From positions 48,289,535 through 48,353,534 of the forward strand of contig JASEVX010000013.1 in assembly GCA_031761405.1 (NCBI GenBank): DNA of 64,000 nucleotides, in the 5' to 3' direction. Of the stretch, positions 39,816-49,220 are shown piece by piece. This DNA is from Serripes groenlandicus (Eukaryota > Mollusca > Bivalvia > Cardiida > Cardiidae). Position 1 is the first letter of the stretch; each line of letters begins with the position of its first letter. Below the pieces are notes generated by a model. That model did no database searches, was not told the DNA's origin, and saw nothing but the letters and a program-made list of their open reading frames with translations. The position numbers and the translations under genes are program-made.

Positions 39816-40038
39816 TCCGCTGTGGTCGAGTGGTTAGCCTCGGGGATTTCGAAACCGGGTGTCCCGGGTTCGATCCCCAGTCGCGGCACTACGGTCATGG
39901 TGGAGTGCCCTTGGGCAAGGCACATTTTCTAGCCTAGTACTGGTTTGTTTACCCAGGGATCATAAATGATTATATTTAATTGCGCGCTAAATGACCTTAG
40001 CTGTCGATGCGCCATGAAACAATATAGATTCATTCATT
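39816..40038 (+). mobile_element. SINE with 11-bp target duplication and a different tail
   Basis: GGATTGCGATA at 39805-39815 recurs at 40039-40049. The tRNA-Leu/Ser-like head is complete (TGGTCGAGTGGTTA; GGTTCGATCCCC). The body matches 23165-23348 up to GGGATCATAAATG. The tail is TAAATGACCTTAGCTGTCGA...CATTCATT instead of the GGCGTTAAAC tail. Same head and body with alternative 3' ends suggests template switching between partner LINE tails. Confidence 0.9.
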
Positions 40039-40084
40039 GGATTGCGATAGATTTAGTATGGATATTAAAATTTAAAATTTAAAC

Positions 40085-40200
40085 TAAACCCTTTCCTGCA
40101 GATGCATTTTGACGCATGTGCATCTGCAGCAGACAATATTGAAAACATTGTTGCAAATAGAGAAATTGATGCAGATCAGCAATTTTCTAATCCCACATAT
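40085..40200 (+). mobile_element. M2 left-half fragment
   Basis: AAACCCTTTCCTGCAGATGC, CATCTGCAGCAGACAATATTG and AAAACATTGTTGCAAATAG. Confidence 0.6.
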
Positions 40201-40413
40201 AAATGAAATCTGCAGCAGACCACTTTGAAAATATCTAATCAAAAATGTGAAAAAACTCCGTTAATGACAGTTTAATTACTAAAAAGAGTTGAAAACATTG
40301 TGGCAAATGGTGAAATTGCTCATCATGAGCAATTTCACCTTTGCCACTATGTTTTCAAAAGGTCGTCTGCTGCAAATGCGTCAAGAATGCGGCTGCAGGT
40401 GGGAAAGGGTTAA
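40190..40413 (-). mobile_element. M2 MITE
   Basis: TCCCACATATAAATGAAATC, AAAACATTGTGGCAAATGG, hairpin GCTCATCATGAGC with TTTGCCAC, GTCGTCTGCTGCAAATGCG and GCAGGTGGGAAAGGGTTAA. Confidence 0.82.
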
Positions 40414-40613
40414 AGATGTCTTTATTAGGTAAAAGGGTCAGGATTATGCTGGGCAATTTGTTTATCACTGGCCAGAGTGCAGAAGTGTTACATAAGATGG
40501 CACTTGAGATGTTTTGTCAAATAAGGGAACCACTTTCTCCCATCAAGTTTCAGGTGTCTTAATCCATTCTTATTGCGGATTATCTCCCTCTACTTAATCT
40601 ATAGGGGTCAGGA

Positions 40614-40853
40614 TTAACCCTTTTCCCACATCCAGACGCATTTGCAGCAGACAACTTTTGAAAAATGATTTGGCAAAAGGAGCTGTTCAAAATGAGTATA
40701 TATGCTTCCTAAATTGCCTTAAATGTTTTTCAACTCTTTTCAATACAAATCATGTAATTATACTTTCATTTATAAATAAGATGTTTACCATATTTTCAAC
40801 CAGATATTTTCGAACCGTCTGCAGCAGATTTGTTGAATATGGGAAAGGGTTAA
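40614..40853 (+). mobile_element. M2 MITE, full span
   Basis: TTAACCCTTTTCCCACATCC to GTTGAATATGGGAAAGGGTT AA. The middle CAACTCTTTTCAATAC...CATTTATAAATAAG is the segment where M1 copies have inserted in relatives at 34516 and 36881. Confidence 0.85.
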
Positions 40854-41007
40854 ATTGTTATTTTTTGTGACACTTATCCAATTCCTCATAGGTAGATAAT
40901 GGATAAGGTATCATCAGCTAATTCTGACTATTTTATTGAATTGTTTATTTGTGACACTAATAATAGGGGCTCACATAAAATTTGATCTGTTTGTAATATT
41001 TATTGTT

Positions 41008-41150
41008 TTAACCCGAACACTATATTTGCAGCGGAAGACTCAGAGAAAACTCTATTAAAGTTTTATTTAAATAGTAAAAAATATAGCATTTTGTTTTAAA
41101 AAGTCTCCTACTCCAGATAAGGCGAAATGTGTCTTCATGTAGGAAACCCT
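41008..41150 (-). mobile_element. M2 remnant
   Basis: TTTAACCCGAACACTATATT, GCGGAAGACTCAGAG, then CTCCTACTCCAGATAAGGCG and CTTCATGTAGGAAACCC. Confidence 0.5.
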
Positions 41151-41234
41151 TGCCCTCATACTACAATTCTGCAGCAGACGACTTTTAACATATTTTGTCA
41201 AAAAATCGAAAATCTCTGCATGAAGGAAAGGGAA
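41147..41234 (-). mobile_element. M1 MITE, large deletion
   Basis: CCCTTGCCCTCATACTACAA to GAAAATCTCTGCATGAAGG with GAAAGGG. It lacks everything between AATCTCT and the right end. Confidence 0.75.
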
Positions 41235-41352
41235 AACATTGAAACACTGCCTTTCTTTTCTGTCATTATATCAATGACCATCTGTAGAACAATATGCAGA
41301 TTATCATAAGCAATCAGTATTTACAAAGAGCCCTTAGGGACGGGGATAACCT

Positions 41353-41549
41353 TTAAACCCTTTCCCTCATACGACAATTTTGCAGCAGACGACTTTGTGT
41401 CAAAAAATAGGTTATCCATTCAGTGGAAAACATTGTGGCAAAAGGAGAAATTGCTCGTCTTAAGCAATTTCTTCTCTTGTCACTATGTTTACAAAAAGCC
41501 GTCTGCTGCAGAGGTGTCGGAAAGCGTCTATATGAGGGAAAGGGGTAAG
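41353..41549 (-). mobile_element. M1 MITE, internal deletion
   Basis: TTAAACCCTTTCCCTCATACG at left. TGAACATATTTTG and AGAAAATCTC are lost (AAAAAATAGGTTATCCATTC). Hairpin GCTCGTCTTAAGC. Right end GAGGGAAAGGGGTAA. Confidence 0.88.
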
Positions 41550-41552
41550 GCC

Positions 41553-42182
41553 TAGTAATAGGTCAACTAACATATAGTATTATATGATTGTTTCATAAGA
41601 TTGATTGTATAGTAAACATATTTGTTTGAAAGTCAAGACAGGTGTGTCCAAGGGATAAGGTTTAGGCATTTTCATAAGAAAACAATGTTGGAGATGGAGA
41701 ATTTTTTCTCGTTTTCTAACAATCTTTTTTAACAAGGCACTCAAGAGATTGCATATAAAAGGTATTTTCATGAAGGAAATAAGTTTTCCAAGTTTTTATC
41801 CTTTTATGGGCATAAGTCAGATTAAAGTGTCAGCTCCTAGCCTCCAGCTGCTATAATAGTGATGGATTTATGATTAAAGGGATCCCTTCAGTTGTTTTGG
41901 GTTCTGTCACAATTTACTTACATTAAATATTTGAAATTAGGGGCCTGTAGGGGACTTTATGTGATTATCTGATTTTCCCGAAACCCCTTTGTTGCGCTAT
42001 TTATAGAATAATGACCAGGTTTTCTTTGGTAAGCCATCTATTAAAGAACGCCCTCTGGTGGTAATTGCTATGTGACAGGTCATAATGGATTATACCATGA
42101 ATGATGGGAGGAAATCTTGAAAAAAAGATTGAGTAAAATAAAACATTTGGACTTAATAATTGGTGTCTATTATCTGAACCCT
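41553..42182. other. unassigned sequence
   Basis: No repeat family. 41870-42110 is less AT-rich (GAACGCCCTCTGGTGGTAAT, TGACAGGTCATAATGG) and could be conserved non-coding DNA. No exon is supported. Confidence 0.35.
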
Positions 42183-42322
42183 GAAACCCTTTCCCTCATA
42201 TAGACGCTTTCGGACGCCTCTGCAGCAGACGGCTTTTTGAAAACATAGTGACAAAAGAAGAAATTGCACAAAACGTGCAATTTCTCCTTTTGCCACAATG
42301 TTTTCCACTTTTTGTCATAGGT
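42183..42322 (+). mobile_element. M1 left half only (CAC type)
   Basis: AAACCCTTTCCCTCATATAG through hairpin GCACAAAACGTGC to TTTTTGTCATAGGT, then abruptly SINE-like sequence. Confidence 0.88.
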
Positions 42323-42515
42323 GGTAGACTAAATTAATCACTGATGCTTAAGTTACAATGACATTTGTCATCAGAAATAATGATCGAATGGCCGAGCCAG
42401 GGTTCAAACTCACAACCCTTCATTGAAAGACCTCGTCATCATCAACTGATCTATTGCTGCTCATCTTTATAAGGTCAATAAGCTTTATTGAGCTCCTTCA
42501 CCTGACTTTCTTAAC
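42323..42515 (-). mobile_element. SINE fragment, inverted relative of 47762-47960
   Basis: TTAATCACTGATGCTTAAG, ATTTCTGATGACAAATG in reverse, GGGTTCAAACTCACAACCC (B box in reverse), CATCATCAACTGATC and GAGCTCCTTCACCTGACTTTC. Confidence 0.7.
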
Positions 42516-42745
42516 CCCCCCTTTCCCTCATACGACAATTCAGCAGCAGACGACTTTAAACATATTTTGTCAAAAAATAGAAAATCTCTATAAATGAATG
42601 GATAACCTATGACTAAAAGTGGAAAACATTGTAGAAAAAGGAGAAATTGCTTGCTTTGAGCAATTTCTTCTTTTGTCACTATGTTTTCAAAAAGCCGTCT
42701 GCTGCAGAGGCGTCAGAAAGCGTCTAAATGAGAGAAAGGGTTAAC
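42512..42745 (-). mobile_element. M1 MITE, full length
   Basis: The left end has extra C residues (TTAACCCCCCCTTTCCC). Hairpin GCTTGCTTTGAGC. Right end AAATGAGAGAAAGGGTTAA. Confidence 0.92.
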
Positions 42746-42819
42746 TTCTAGATAAATAATTAATGCTGCAAGTCATTTCAAACAATCATATTATTTATCT
42801 TCATTTTAGATATTATTTT

Positions 42820-43240
42820 ATGCCCAAGACTACAATTGAACTTATTAAAAGTCACAAAATGTTACAGGAATGTTCCCCCGCTTCGAAAGTTGTGCAGCTG
42901 CAGGGGTTGGAGGTTTGCTGTGACACCCAATTCAGACTTGGTTATTGCCCTTGAATTACTTAAATAATAACCTATAGAACATGCATTATAATATCCTGCG
43001 TTATTTCCAAAACTGTATGAAATAGATTTACAAAACTTTACAAGAATGTTCACCAGCACTTAAAGTTGCGCAGCTGGGCTAATTTGTTTGTTGTTTCACA
43101 AATATGTGGACCTTGAGCTACTGAAAGCCTAAAGAGCATGCATTCTTGTTTGCAGAGTAATGGCCCTTGAGTGTGACAAAGGTTCAAAGTGGGGGCATCT
43201 CACTCACAACATCCTATGGACACATTTCTCTAGTTATATA
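42820..43240 (+). mobile_element. Helentron/HINE-like fragment with two units
   Basis: Two units with GTTACAGGAATGTTC...AAAGTTGTGCAGCTG (42862) and TTTACAAGAATGTTC...AAAGTTGCGCAGCTG (about 43034). 3' GGGGGCATCTCACTC, TCCTATGGAC and ACATTTCTCTAGTT. Confidence 0.6.
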
Positions 43241-43700
43241 TTAATATCCTAAAGGTTACAAGTAAAATCACCAACAAGGCGTAAAAAACCCACCTTATGT
43301 AGTGCAGACAAACTTTTAAAAACATTGATGGAAAAAGTAAAAAATCCCTAAAAATAAGCAATTTTAAATGTTTTAAATTCTATACAAAAAATTTGCAAAT
43401 GAGGTTCTTAACAGAAGATGTACAACAAAACTATACTGCAGCTGATTTTGGCAATATTCATTTAGAAAAACAGAAAGTTTCTATGAATTGAATTTAAGTC
43501 AAACCCGTCGTTTAATGACCACCTATGGAAAGTGAACAATCTGGTCTTTGTTCACAGGTGGCCTTTAATTACAGGGTCATTTATACAGTAAATGTTGTAT
43601 TTGGGAATCTAAAAATATGGTTCCTATATATAGACAGGGAATATAGCTTTTCCAAGGTGGTCTTTTTATAGCACAGGTTAGACTGTATATATGTATTGGA
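43241..43700. other. unassigned AT-rich sequence
   Basis: A faint M2 echo at 43310-43330 (GTGCAGACAAACTTTTAAAAAC). Otherwise nothing. Confidence 0.4.
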
Positions 43701-43812
43701 TCGATAGAGTTGAAATTTTTGTGGCTAACAGAGAAATTGTCGCAATGTTTTCAGAAATCTTCTGCTGCAGATGTGTGTCAAAATGTGTCTGAATGTGAGA
43801 AATGACTGTTAA
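43701..43812 (-). mobile_element. M2 right-half fragment
   Basis: GATAGAGTTGAAATTTTTGTGG, GTCGCAATGTTTTCAG, CTTCTGCTGCAGATGTGTG and GAATGTGAGAAATGACTG. Confidence 0.65.
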
Positions 43813-44337
43813 CCCTTTCCCTCATACGACAATTCTGCAGCAGATAACTTTGAACATATTTTGTCAAAAGATAGAGAATCTCTATAATTTAATGGATAAC
43901 CTATGACTAAAAAAGCCGAGCCCCGATAGCGACACGGGCTGTCAATCCAGGGGTTGTGAGTTTGAATCCTGGCTCGGCCAACTTTCTTTCCGACGATTGA
44001 CAAAAGTCAATGCGACATGCGTCATTCGTCTTCCACCAATGGGCTAAGTCTATGTGGAAAAGCAGCCAGTTGCTTAGGAAGATTGTTGTGTGGAGTACTG
44101 GTGTGAGAAAACCAGGAAATGCATGAGTAGGTGAACTGGCCGCCGTGATATAACTGAGAAATTGTTAAAAACGGCGTTAAACCCCAATCAATCAATCAAT
44201 CAATGACTACAAAAGGGAAAAAATGTGGCAAAAGGAGAAATTGCTCGTTTTGAGCAATTTCTTCTTTTGTCACTATGTTTTCAAAAAGCCGTCTGCTGCA
44301 GAGGCATCAGAGAACGTCTGTATGAGGGAAAGGGTAA
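43809..44337 (-). mobile_element. M1 MITE carrying a nested SINE
   Basis: Left half TTAACCCTTTCCCTCATACG to CCTATGACTAAAA (43912). The right half resumes at ATGACTACAAAAGGGAAAA (44203) and ends GTATGAGGGAAAGGGTAA. CTC type. Confidence 0.92.
43913..44202 (+). mobile_element. SINE inserted in M1
   Basis: Head GCCGAGCCCCGATAGCG...GTTTGAATCCTGGCTCGGCC, body as at 27106 (GTCAATGCGACATGCGTCAT), tail GGCCGCCGTGATATAACTGA...GGCGTTAAACCCC and (AATC)n. ATGACTAAAA before it recurs as ATGACTACAAAA after it. The tRNA-like D-arm region is shortened relative to 27394-27300. Confidence 0.92.
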
Positions 44338-44379
44338 CATTTCAAAGCAGTCAACTCTAAAAAATATCATATCGGTGTT

Positions 44380-44541
44380 AAAAACCTCTCCCATATACAA
44401 CAGATCTGCATGTAAAATCTCCATAAATGAAAAGTAATATTTTTCATTAAATTGACATGAAAACATGGTGGCACAATGCTTTCAGAAGTCCATCTGCTGC
44501 AAATGTGTAAAAAAATCATCTGCGTTTTGGAAAAGGGTTTG
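44380..44541 (-). mobile_element. M2 MITE, diverged
   Basis: AACCTCTCCCATATACAACAG, AAAATCTCCATAAATGAAAAG, TGAAAACATGGTGGCACAATG, CATCTGCTGCAAATGTG and GTTTTGGAAAAGGG. Confidence 0.65.
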
Positions 44542-44582
44542 TCAAAATCAACAGGTACTTAGAGCTAGTTTTTAGACAGTAA

Positions 44583-44812
44583 TTAACCCTTTCCCTCATA
44601 CGACAATTATGCATCAGACGACTTTGAACGTATGTTGTCAAAACATAGAAAATCTCCATAATTGAATGGATAACCTATGACAAAAAGTGGAAAACATTGT
44701 GGCAAAAGGAGAAATTGCACGTTCTGTGCAATTTCTTCTTTTGTCACTATGTTTTCAAAAAGCCGTCTGCTGCAGAGGCGTCAGAAAGCGTCTATATGAG
44801 GGAAAGGGTTAA
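44583..44812 (-). mobile_element. M1 MITE, full length (CAC type)
   Basis: GCACGTTCTGTGC tip. Inner left motif mutated (TATGCATCAGAC). TTAA at both ends. Confidence 0.94.
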
Positions 44813-45364
44813 ATGCTTTGTCATTGGAAATCATTTTTAGAACATCATGGTTTATTGTTTTGCCGAGAATAATTTATTGTCTTCCTAAATTACAAACATT
44901 AAACGGGGGAGTATTTCGGCTATCAGTTTAACTGTTATGAATTGTTATTTAAGTCTTCTGCTTTGAAAAGTATATTCGTAAATATTTATTTAAAAATCTG
45001 GCCTGGCGGTTTGCACAGTTTGGCTGAGGATCTGCTCTGGTTAATGCATCATTCAATTGAGTCAAGTGATCATTCACACTTGTCATGCTTGCCAACCCCG
45101 CCAGATTCAATGGCGAGTCTCACGATTTGAATTGATCCTGAGGTCAATTTAGCAACCTCCTCCTAACATATTGTCACTGATTAAAGGGCCTTTTCTTTCA
45201 ACAAGTTAAAAACAATGCGTGTCTGTCAACTAAATGATTACAAAAGTAAGTAAATGTCTCTTGTGTCATTAAGATTAACAAAAAAAATCTAATGGTACCA
45301 AGTTTTTCATTTGAAATTTTGTCTAATTAAAATGTTGGCCATGGAACAGGAGTAATGTTATTTA
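44813..45364. other. unassigned sequence
   Basis: A 62-codon plus frame at 44942-45130 has no recognisable domain or splice context. The segment 44995-45135 is less AT-rich than the flanks. Confidence 0.35.
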
Positions 45365-45432
45365 TTACCCAGGAAACGCTGTGATATAACCGAAAAATTG
45401 TTGAAAGTGCCATTAAACACCAAACAATAAAT
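45365..45432 (+). mobile_element. SINE tail only
   Basis: GAAACGCTGTGATATAACCG, TTGTTGAAAGTGCCATTAAACACC and CAATAAATC. Confidence 0.65.
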
Positions 45433-45589
45433 CTATCAATCATCACGAAGAAAGAAAATTTGAGATCACGAAACTGTTTCAGCCTCCTTGAGGATGAGAA
45501 AAGGTTGGTAAGCATGACTTGTCCCAAATACAATGAATGTACAAGAGACAACTCCTAAAATGCAACTATAACTCACCGTTCCTGCAGTA

Positions 45590-45716
45590 AACAACATTGG
45601 AAAATTTCTACAATTAACAGAATAATTGCTCCTTTTGCCACAATGTTTATAAAAGTTGTCTGCTGCAATTAAAGGTTTCTGAGATTGTGTGTATGTGGGA
45701 AAGGGGGGGTTAAATC
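45590..45716 (-). mobile_element. M2 MITE remnant
   Basis: ACAACATTGGAAAATTTCTAC, CTCCTTTTGCCACAATGTTT, GTTGTCTGCTGCAATTAAAG and TATGTGGGAAAGGGGGGGTTAA. Confidence 0.6.
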
Positions 45717-46036
45717 TGCAAAAAATTAGATTCTTAAAAGGGAGATTTTCTGGTTCAGATCTTGTGGGCAGCATTTGTGAGCCATTAATTTACACAAAGA
45801 GTCGTAAAATGTTTTACCCTGTCACTTTCATAGATGTTTACATCATTTAAGTTAATCATACGGAGGATATTTATTAAAATCCCGTCATTCATCAACAGGT
45901 ACCCTCATAAAAAGATAAAATATGCGACTTTGCGTGACGGATAAAACAAAAGAGAAGATCCGTCCTGTCAAACCAAAAGCAGCTCAAACATTTGTTCGTT
46001 CCTCACACTTTTCAAGCATAATAAGATATTCTTCAT

Positions 46037-46112
46037 CCAATTATCCTTTTCCATAAAAGAAAAATATGCAGCAGACGACTTTGACAACATCCAGGCAATA
46101 AATGGAAAATCT
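46037..46112 (-). mobile_element. M2 left end before the minisatellite
   Basis: AATTATCCTTTTCCATAAAAG, ATATGCAGCAGACGACTTTG and GGAAAATCTCTATGTAAC. Replaced by tandem repeats from about 46113. Confidence 0.7.
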
Positions 46113-47110
46113 CTATGTAACAAAAACTTTAATTTGTCCTGTATAAAATTGAAACCCTGCCTCACTCCTTCTAAGTATCATTTGAATAAAAAGTACTTAA
46201 TTTATCCTGTATAAAATTGTAACCCTGCCCGACTCCTTCTAAGTATCATTTGAATAAAAAGTACTTAATTTGTCCTGTATAAAATTGTAACTCTGCCTGA
46301 CTCCTTCTAAGTATCATTTGAATAAAAAGTACTTCATTTGTCCTGTATAAAATTGTAACCCTGCCTGACTCCTTCTTTTTTAGTATCATTTGAATCAAAA
46401 GTACTTAATTTGTCCTGTATAAAATTGTAACCCTGCCTGACTCCTTATATTAAAGTATCATTTGAATAAAAAGTACTTAATTTGTCCTGTATAAAATTGT
46501 AACCCTGTCTGACTTCTTCTAAGTATCATTTAAATAAAAAGTACTTAATTTGTCCTGTATAAAATTGTAACCCTGCCTGACTCCTTCTAAGTATCATTTG
46601 AATAAAAAGTACTTAATTTGTCCTGTATAAAATTGTAACCCTGTCTGACTGAACTAGCTTATAAGTATCATTTGAATAAAAAGTACTTAATTTGTCCTGT
46701 ATAAAATGGTAACCCTGCCTGACTCCTTATAAGTATCATTTGAATAAAAAGTACTTAATTTGTCCTGTATAAAATCGTAACCCTGCCTGACTCCTTATAA
46801 GTATCATTTGAATAAAAAGTACTTAATTTGTCCTGTATAAAATTGTAACCCTGTCTGACTCCTTATAAGTATCATTTGAATAAAAAGTACTTAATTTGTC
46901 CTGTATAAAATTGTAACCCTGTCTGACTGACCTAGCTTATAAGTATCATTTGAATAAAAAGTACTTAATTTGTCCTGTATAAAATTGTAACCCTGCCTGA
47001 CTCCTTATAAGTATCATTTGAATAAAAAGTACTTAATTTGTCCTGTATAAAATTGTAACCCTGCCTGACTCCTTCTAAGTATCATTTGAATATAAAGTAC
47101 TTAATTTGTG
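46113..47110. repeat. 68-bp minisatellite, about 14 copies
   Basis: GTATCATTTGAATAAAAAGT ACTTAATTTGTCCTGTATAA AATTGTAACC and so on, with GTATCATTT at 46175, 46243, 46311, 46383, 46455, 46523, 46591, 46665, 46733, 46801, 46869, 46943, 47011 and 47079. Two variant units have an extra CTAGCT phrase (before 46665 and 46943), four units apart, hinting at higher-order repetition. No coding. Confidence 0.95.
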
Positions 47111-47395
47111 CTATTATCCTTTTTCAACATACAGCGAAACTGCAGCAGACGACTTTGAAATTGCAGAATATATATATAGAGTTGAAAACTCTTAAGTGGC
47201 AAAAGGAGAAATTGATGTTCATGACCAATTTCTCCTTTTGCCACTAATTCTTAACTTTCCCTGATATATATATTAGACGCTTTCTGACGCCTCTGCAGCA
47301 GACGACTTTTTAATAACATATTTGAGGGAAAGGGTTAAATGTCATCTGTATATATGCATCATTGGCGTCATCTGCATAATGGGAAAGGGTTAAAT
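47111..47395. mobile_element. M2 left end, hairpin and broken M1/M2 ends after the minisatellite
   Basis: ATTATCCTTTTTCAACATACA, CTGCAGCAGACGACTTTG, hairpin ATTGATGTTCATGACCAATT with CTTTTGCCAC, then TTAGACGCTTTCTGACGCC, GCAGACGACTTTTTAATAAC and TTTGAGGGAAAGGGTTAA, with a second end AATGGGAAAGGGTTAA. Confidence 0.65.
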
Positions 47396-47521
47396 AAGCC
47401 TTTTGTTTCATTAACCAACTTTGTCAATTATTGTAGGAACAAGGAGAAATTAAATCATTAATTGATTGATGAGTGTGCTATAAATTCATACCTCATTTTT
47501 TTATAATCTGAAAAAATAGAA

Positions 47522-47764
47522 TTAACAATTTCCCTCATTTAGACGCTTTCTGATGCCTCTGCAGCAGACAGCTTTTTGAAAACATAAGTCACAAAAGAAG
47601 AAATTGCTCAAATGAGTAATTTCTCCTTTTGCCACAATCTTTCCACTTTTAGTCATAGGTTATCCATTCATTTATAGAGATTTTCTATTTTTTGACAAAA
47701 TATGTTTAAAGTTGTCTGCTGATGAATTGTCGTATGAGGGAAAGGGGGGGGGGGGGGTTGTTAA
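47522..47764 (+). mobile_element. M1 MITE with poly-G right end
   Basis: Left end TTAACAATTTCCCTCATTTAG. CTC type with shortened hairpin (GCTCAAATGAGTAA). The right end expands to 14 consecutive G before TTGTTAA. Confidence 0.9.
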
Positions 47765-47960
47765 GAAAGTCAGGTGAAGGAGCTCAATAAAGCTTATTGA
47801 CCTTATAAAGATGAGCAGCAATAGATCAGTTGATGATGACGAGGTCTTTCAATGAAGGGTTGTGAGTTTGAACCCAGGTACTGGCTCGGCCATTCGATCA
47901 TTATTTCTGATGACAAAAGTCATTGTAACTTCTAAGCATCAGTGATTGATTAAATGTGTA
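47762..47960 (+). mobile_element. SINE fragment, inverted relative of 42323-42515
   Basis: AAGAAAGTCAGGTGAAGGAGC, TTGATGATGACGAGGTC, GGTTGTGAGTTTGAACCCAGG, GGCTCGGCCATTCGATC and GATTGATTAAATG. Confidence 0.7.
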
Positions 47961-48010
47961 TGGGAGAAGGTAACTGTCTACAGTCAAACTTGTGTTAGCG
48001 GTCAATTCTG

Positions 48011-48240
48011 TTAACCCTCTCCCTCATATAGACGCTTTCTGACGCCTCTGCAGCAGACGGCTTCTTGAAAACATAGTGACAAAAGAAGAAATTGCACAAA
48101 ACGTGCAATTTCTCCTTTTGCCACAATGATTTCCACTTTTAGTCATAGGTTATCCATTTAATTAAAGAGATTTTCTATTTTTTGACAAAATATGTTCAAA
48201 GTCGTCTGCTGCAGAATTGTCGTATGAGGGAAAGGGTTAA
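48011..48240 (+). mobile_element. M1 MITE, full length (CAC type)
   Basis: Left CCCTCTCCCTCATA (one change). Hairpin GCACAAAACGTGC. TTAA at both ends. Confidence 0.94.
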
Positions 48241-48284
48241 GCAGCCAACTTGTATTTAGCAGCCAGTATCAAGCAGCCGAATTT

Positions 48285-48395
48285 TGGCCCATGGGTGGCT
48301 GCCTAAGTTTGTCTGTAGTAGGGAGAAAGCCAGGAAAGACATAGAACTGATATACTGTTAAAAATGGCATTAAACTCCATCCATCCATCTTTGAC
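48285..48395 (+). mobile_element. SINE tail fragment
   Basis: GGGAGAAAGCCAGGAAAGAC, GAACTGATATACTGTTAAAA, ATGGCATTAAACTCC and CATCCATCCATC. Confidence 0.6.
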
Positions 48396-48439
48396 TTTAT
48401 GCAATCTCAATGAAGGTTCGTAGTTTTTACTAGAAATTT

Positions 48440-48612
48440 TCTGGCCGACAGTTTTAAAGACAACTTCTGAAAACATAACAAAAGAAGACTAATTTGATCA
48501 TACTTTTTAATACTCTATTAATAGAAGTTTTTTCATCATTTAAAGATGTTTTCCATATTCACTTTCTAAGTTGTCTAATGAAGATGTGTGTCTACCATTC
48601 GGTAACGGTAAT
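48440..48612 (+). mobile_element. M2 remnant
   Basis: CTTCTGAAAACATAACAAAAG, TTTTTAATACTCTATTAATAG, AAAGATGTTTTCCATATTC and GTTGTCTAATGAAGATGTG. Confidence 0.45.
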
Positions 48613-48863
48613 TAAAGAAAGGCGGATTGTAAAATATCCATAAATCATGTATAGTCCATCAATCTTGTCATTCGGTTTCATAAATAACACTGGGTCCGAA
48701 AACACTGGATTAATTGTAATCTACCGTTTTAATACATGACGGCACATTGTCATAGTTAATATGTCAATTTCTCGTCAGTTTATTCGTTCAAAGGTAAGGC
48801 CACACCATTGTAATTGTTTGATTTCGGTGTGTCTCTGTACCTGGTATTTTTTTATAGGTAACT

Positions 48864-49086
48864 TTAACCCTTTCCCTCATAAAGACGCTTTCTGATGCCT
48901 CTGCAGCAGACGGCTTTTTGAAAACATAGTGACAAAGAAGAAATTGCTCAAAACGAGCAATTTCTCCTGTTGACACAATGTTTTCCACTTTTAGGTTATC
49001 CATTCAATTATGGAGATTTTCTATGTTTTGACAAAATAGATTCAAAGTCGTCTGCTGCAGAATTATCGTATGAGGGAAAGGGTTAA
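48864..49086 (+). mobile_element. M1 MITE, full length
   Basis: CTC type. GTCATA before GGTTATCC is deleted. TTAA at both ends. Confidence 0.94.
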
Positions 49087-49094
49087 GCATTACA

Positions 49095-49215
49095 TGTTTT
49101 ACTGACTCTCTCAGATGTCAGGATAGATGGACCAGTAGAACTGGTAACATTACCAAGGAATTGCTGTGATATTTTTGTAACTGAACGTTGTTTGAAGGTG
49201 CAATGGCATCCAACA
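49095..49215 (+). mobile_element. SINE tail fragment, diverged
   Basis: GGACCAGTAGAACTGGTAAC, GCTGTGATATTTTTGTAACTG and GTTTGAAGGTGCAATGGCAT. Confidence 0.45.
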
Positions 49216-49220
49216 CCATT

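Noticed and set aside
46113..47110. CRISPR-like regular spacing
   Set aside because: The whole unit is repeated, with no variable spacers, in eukaryotic DNA. It is a minisatellite.
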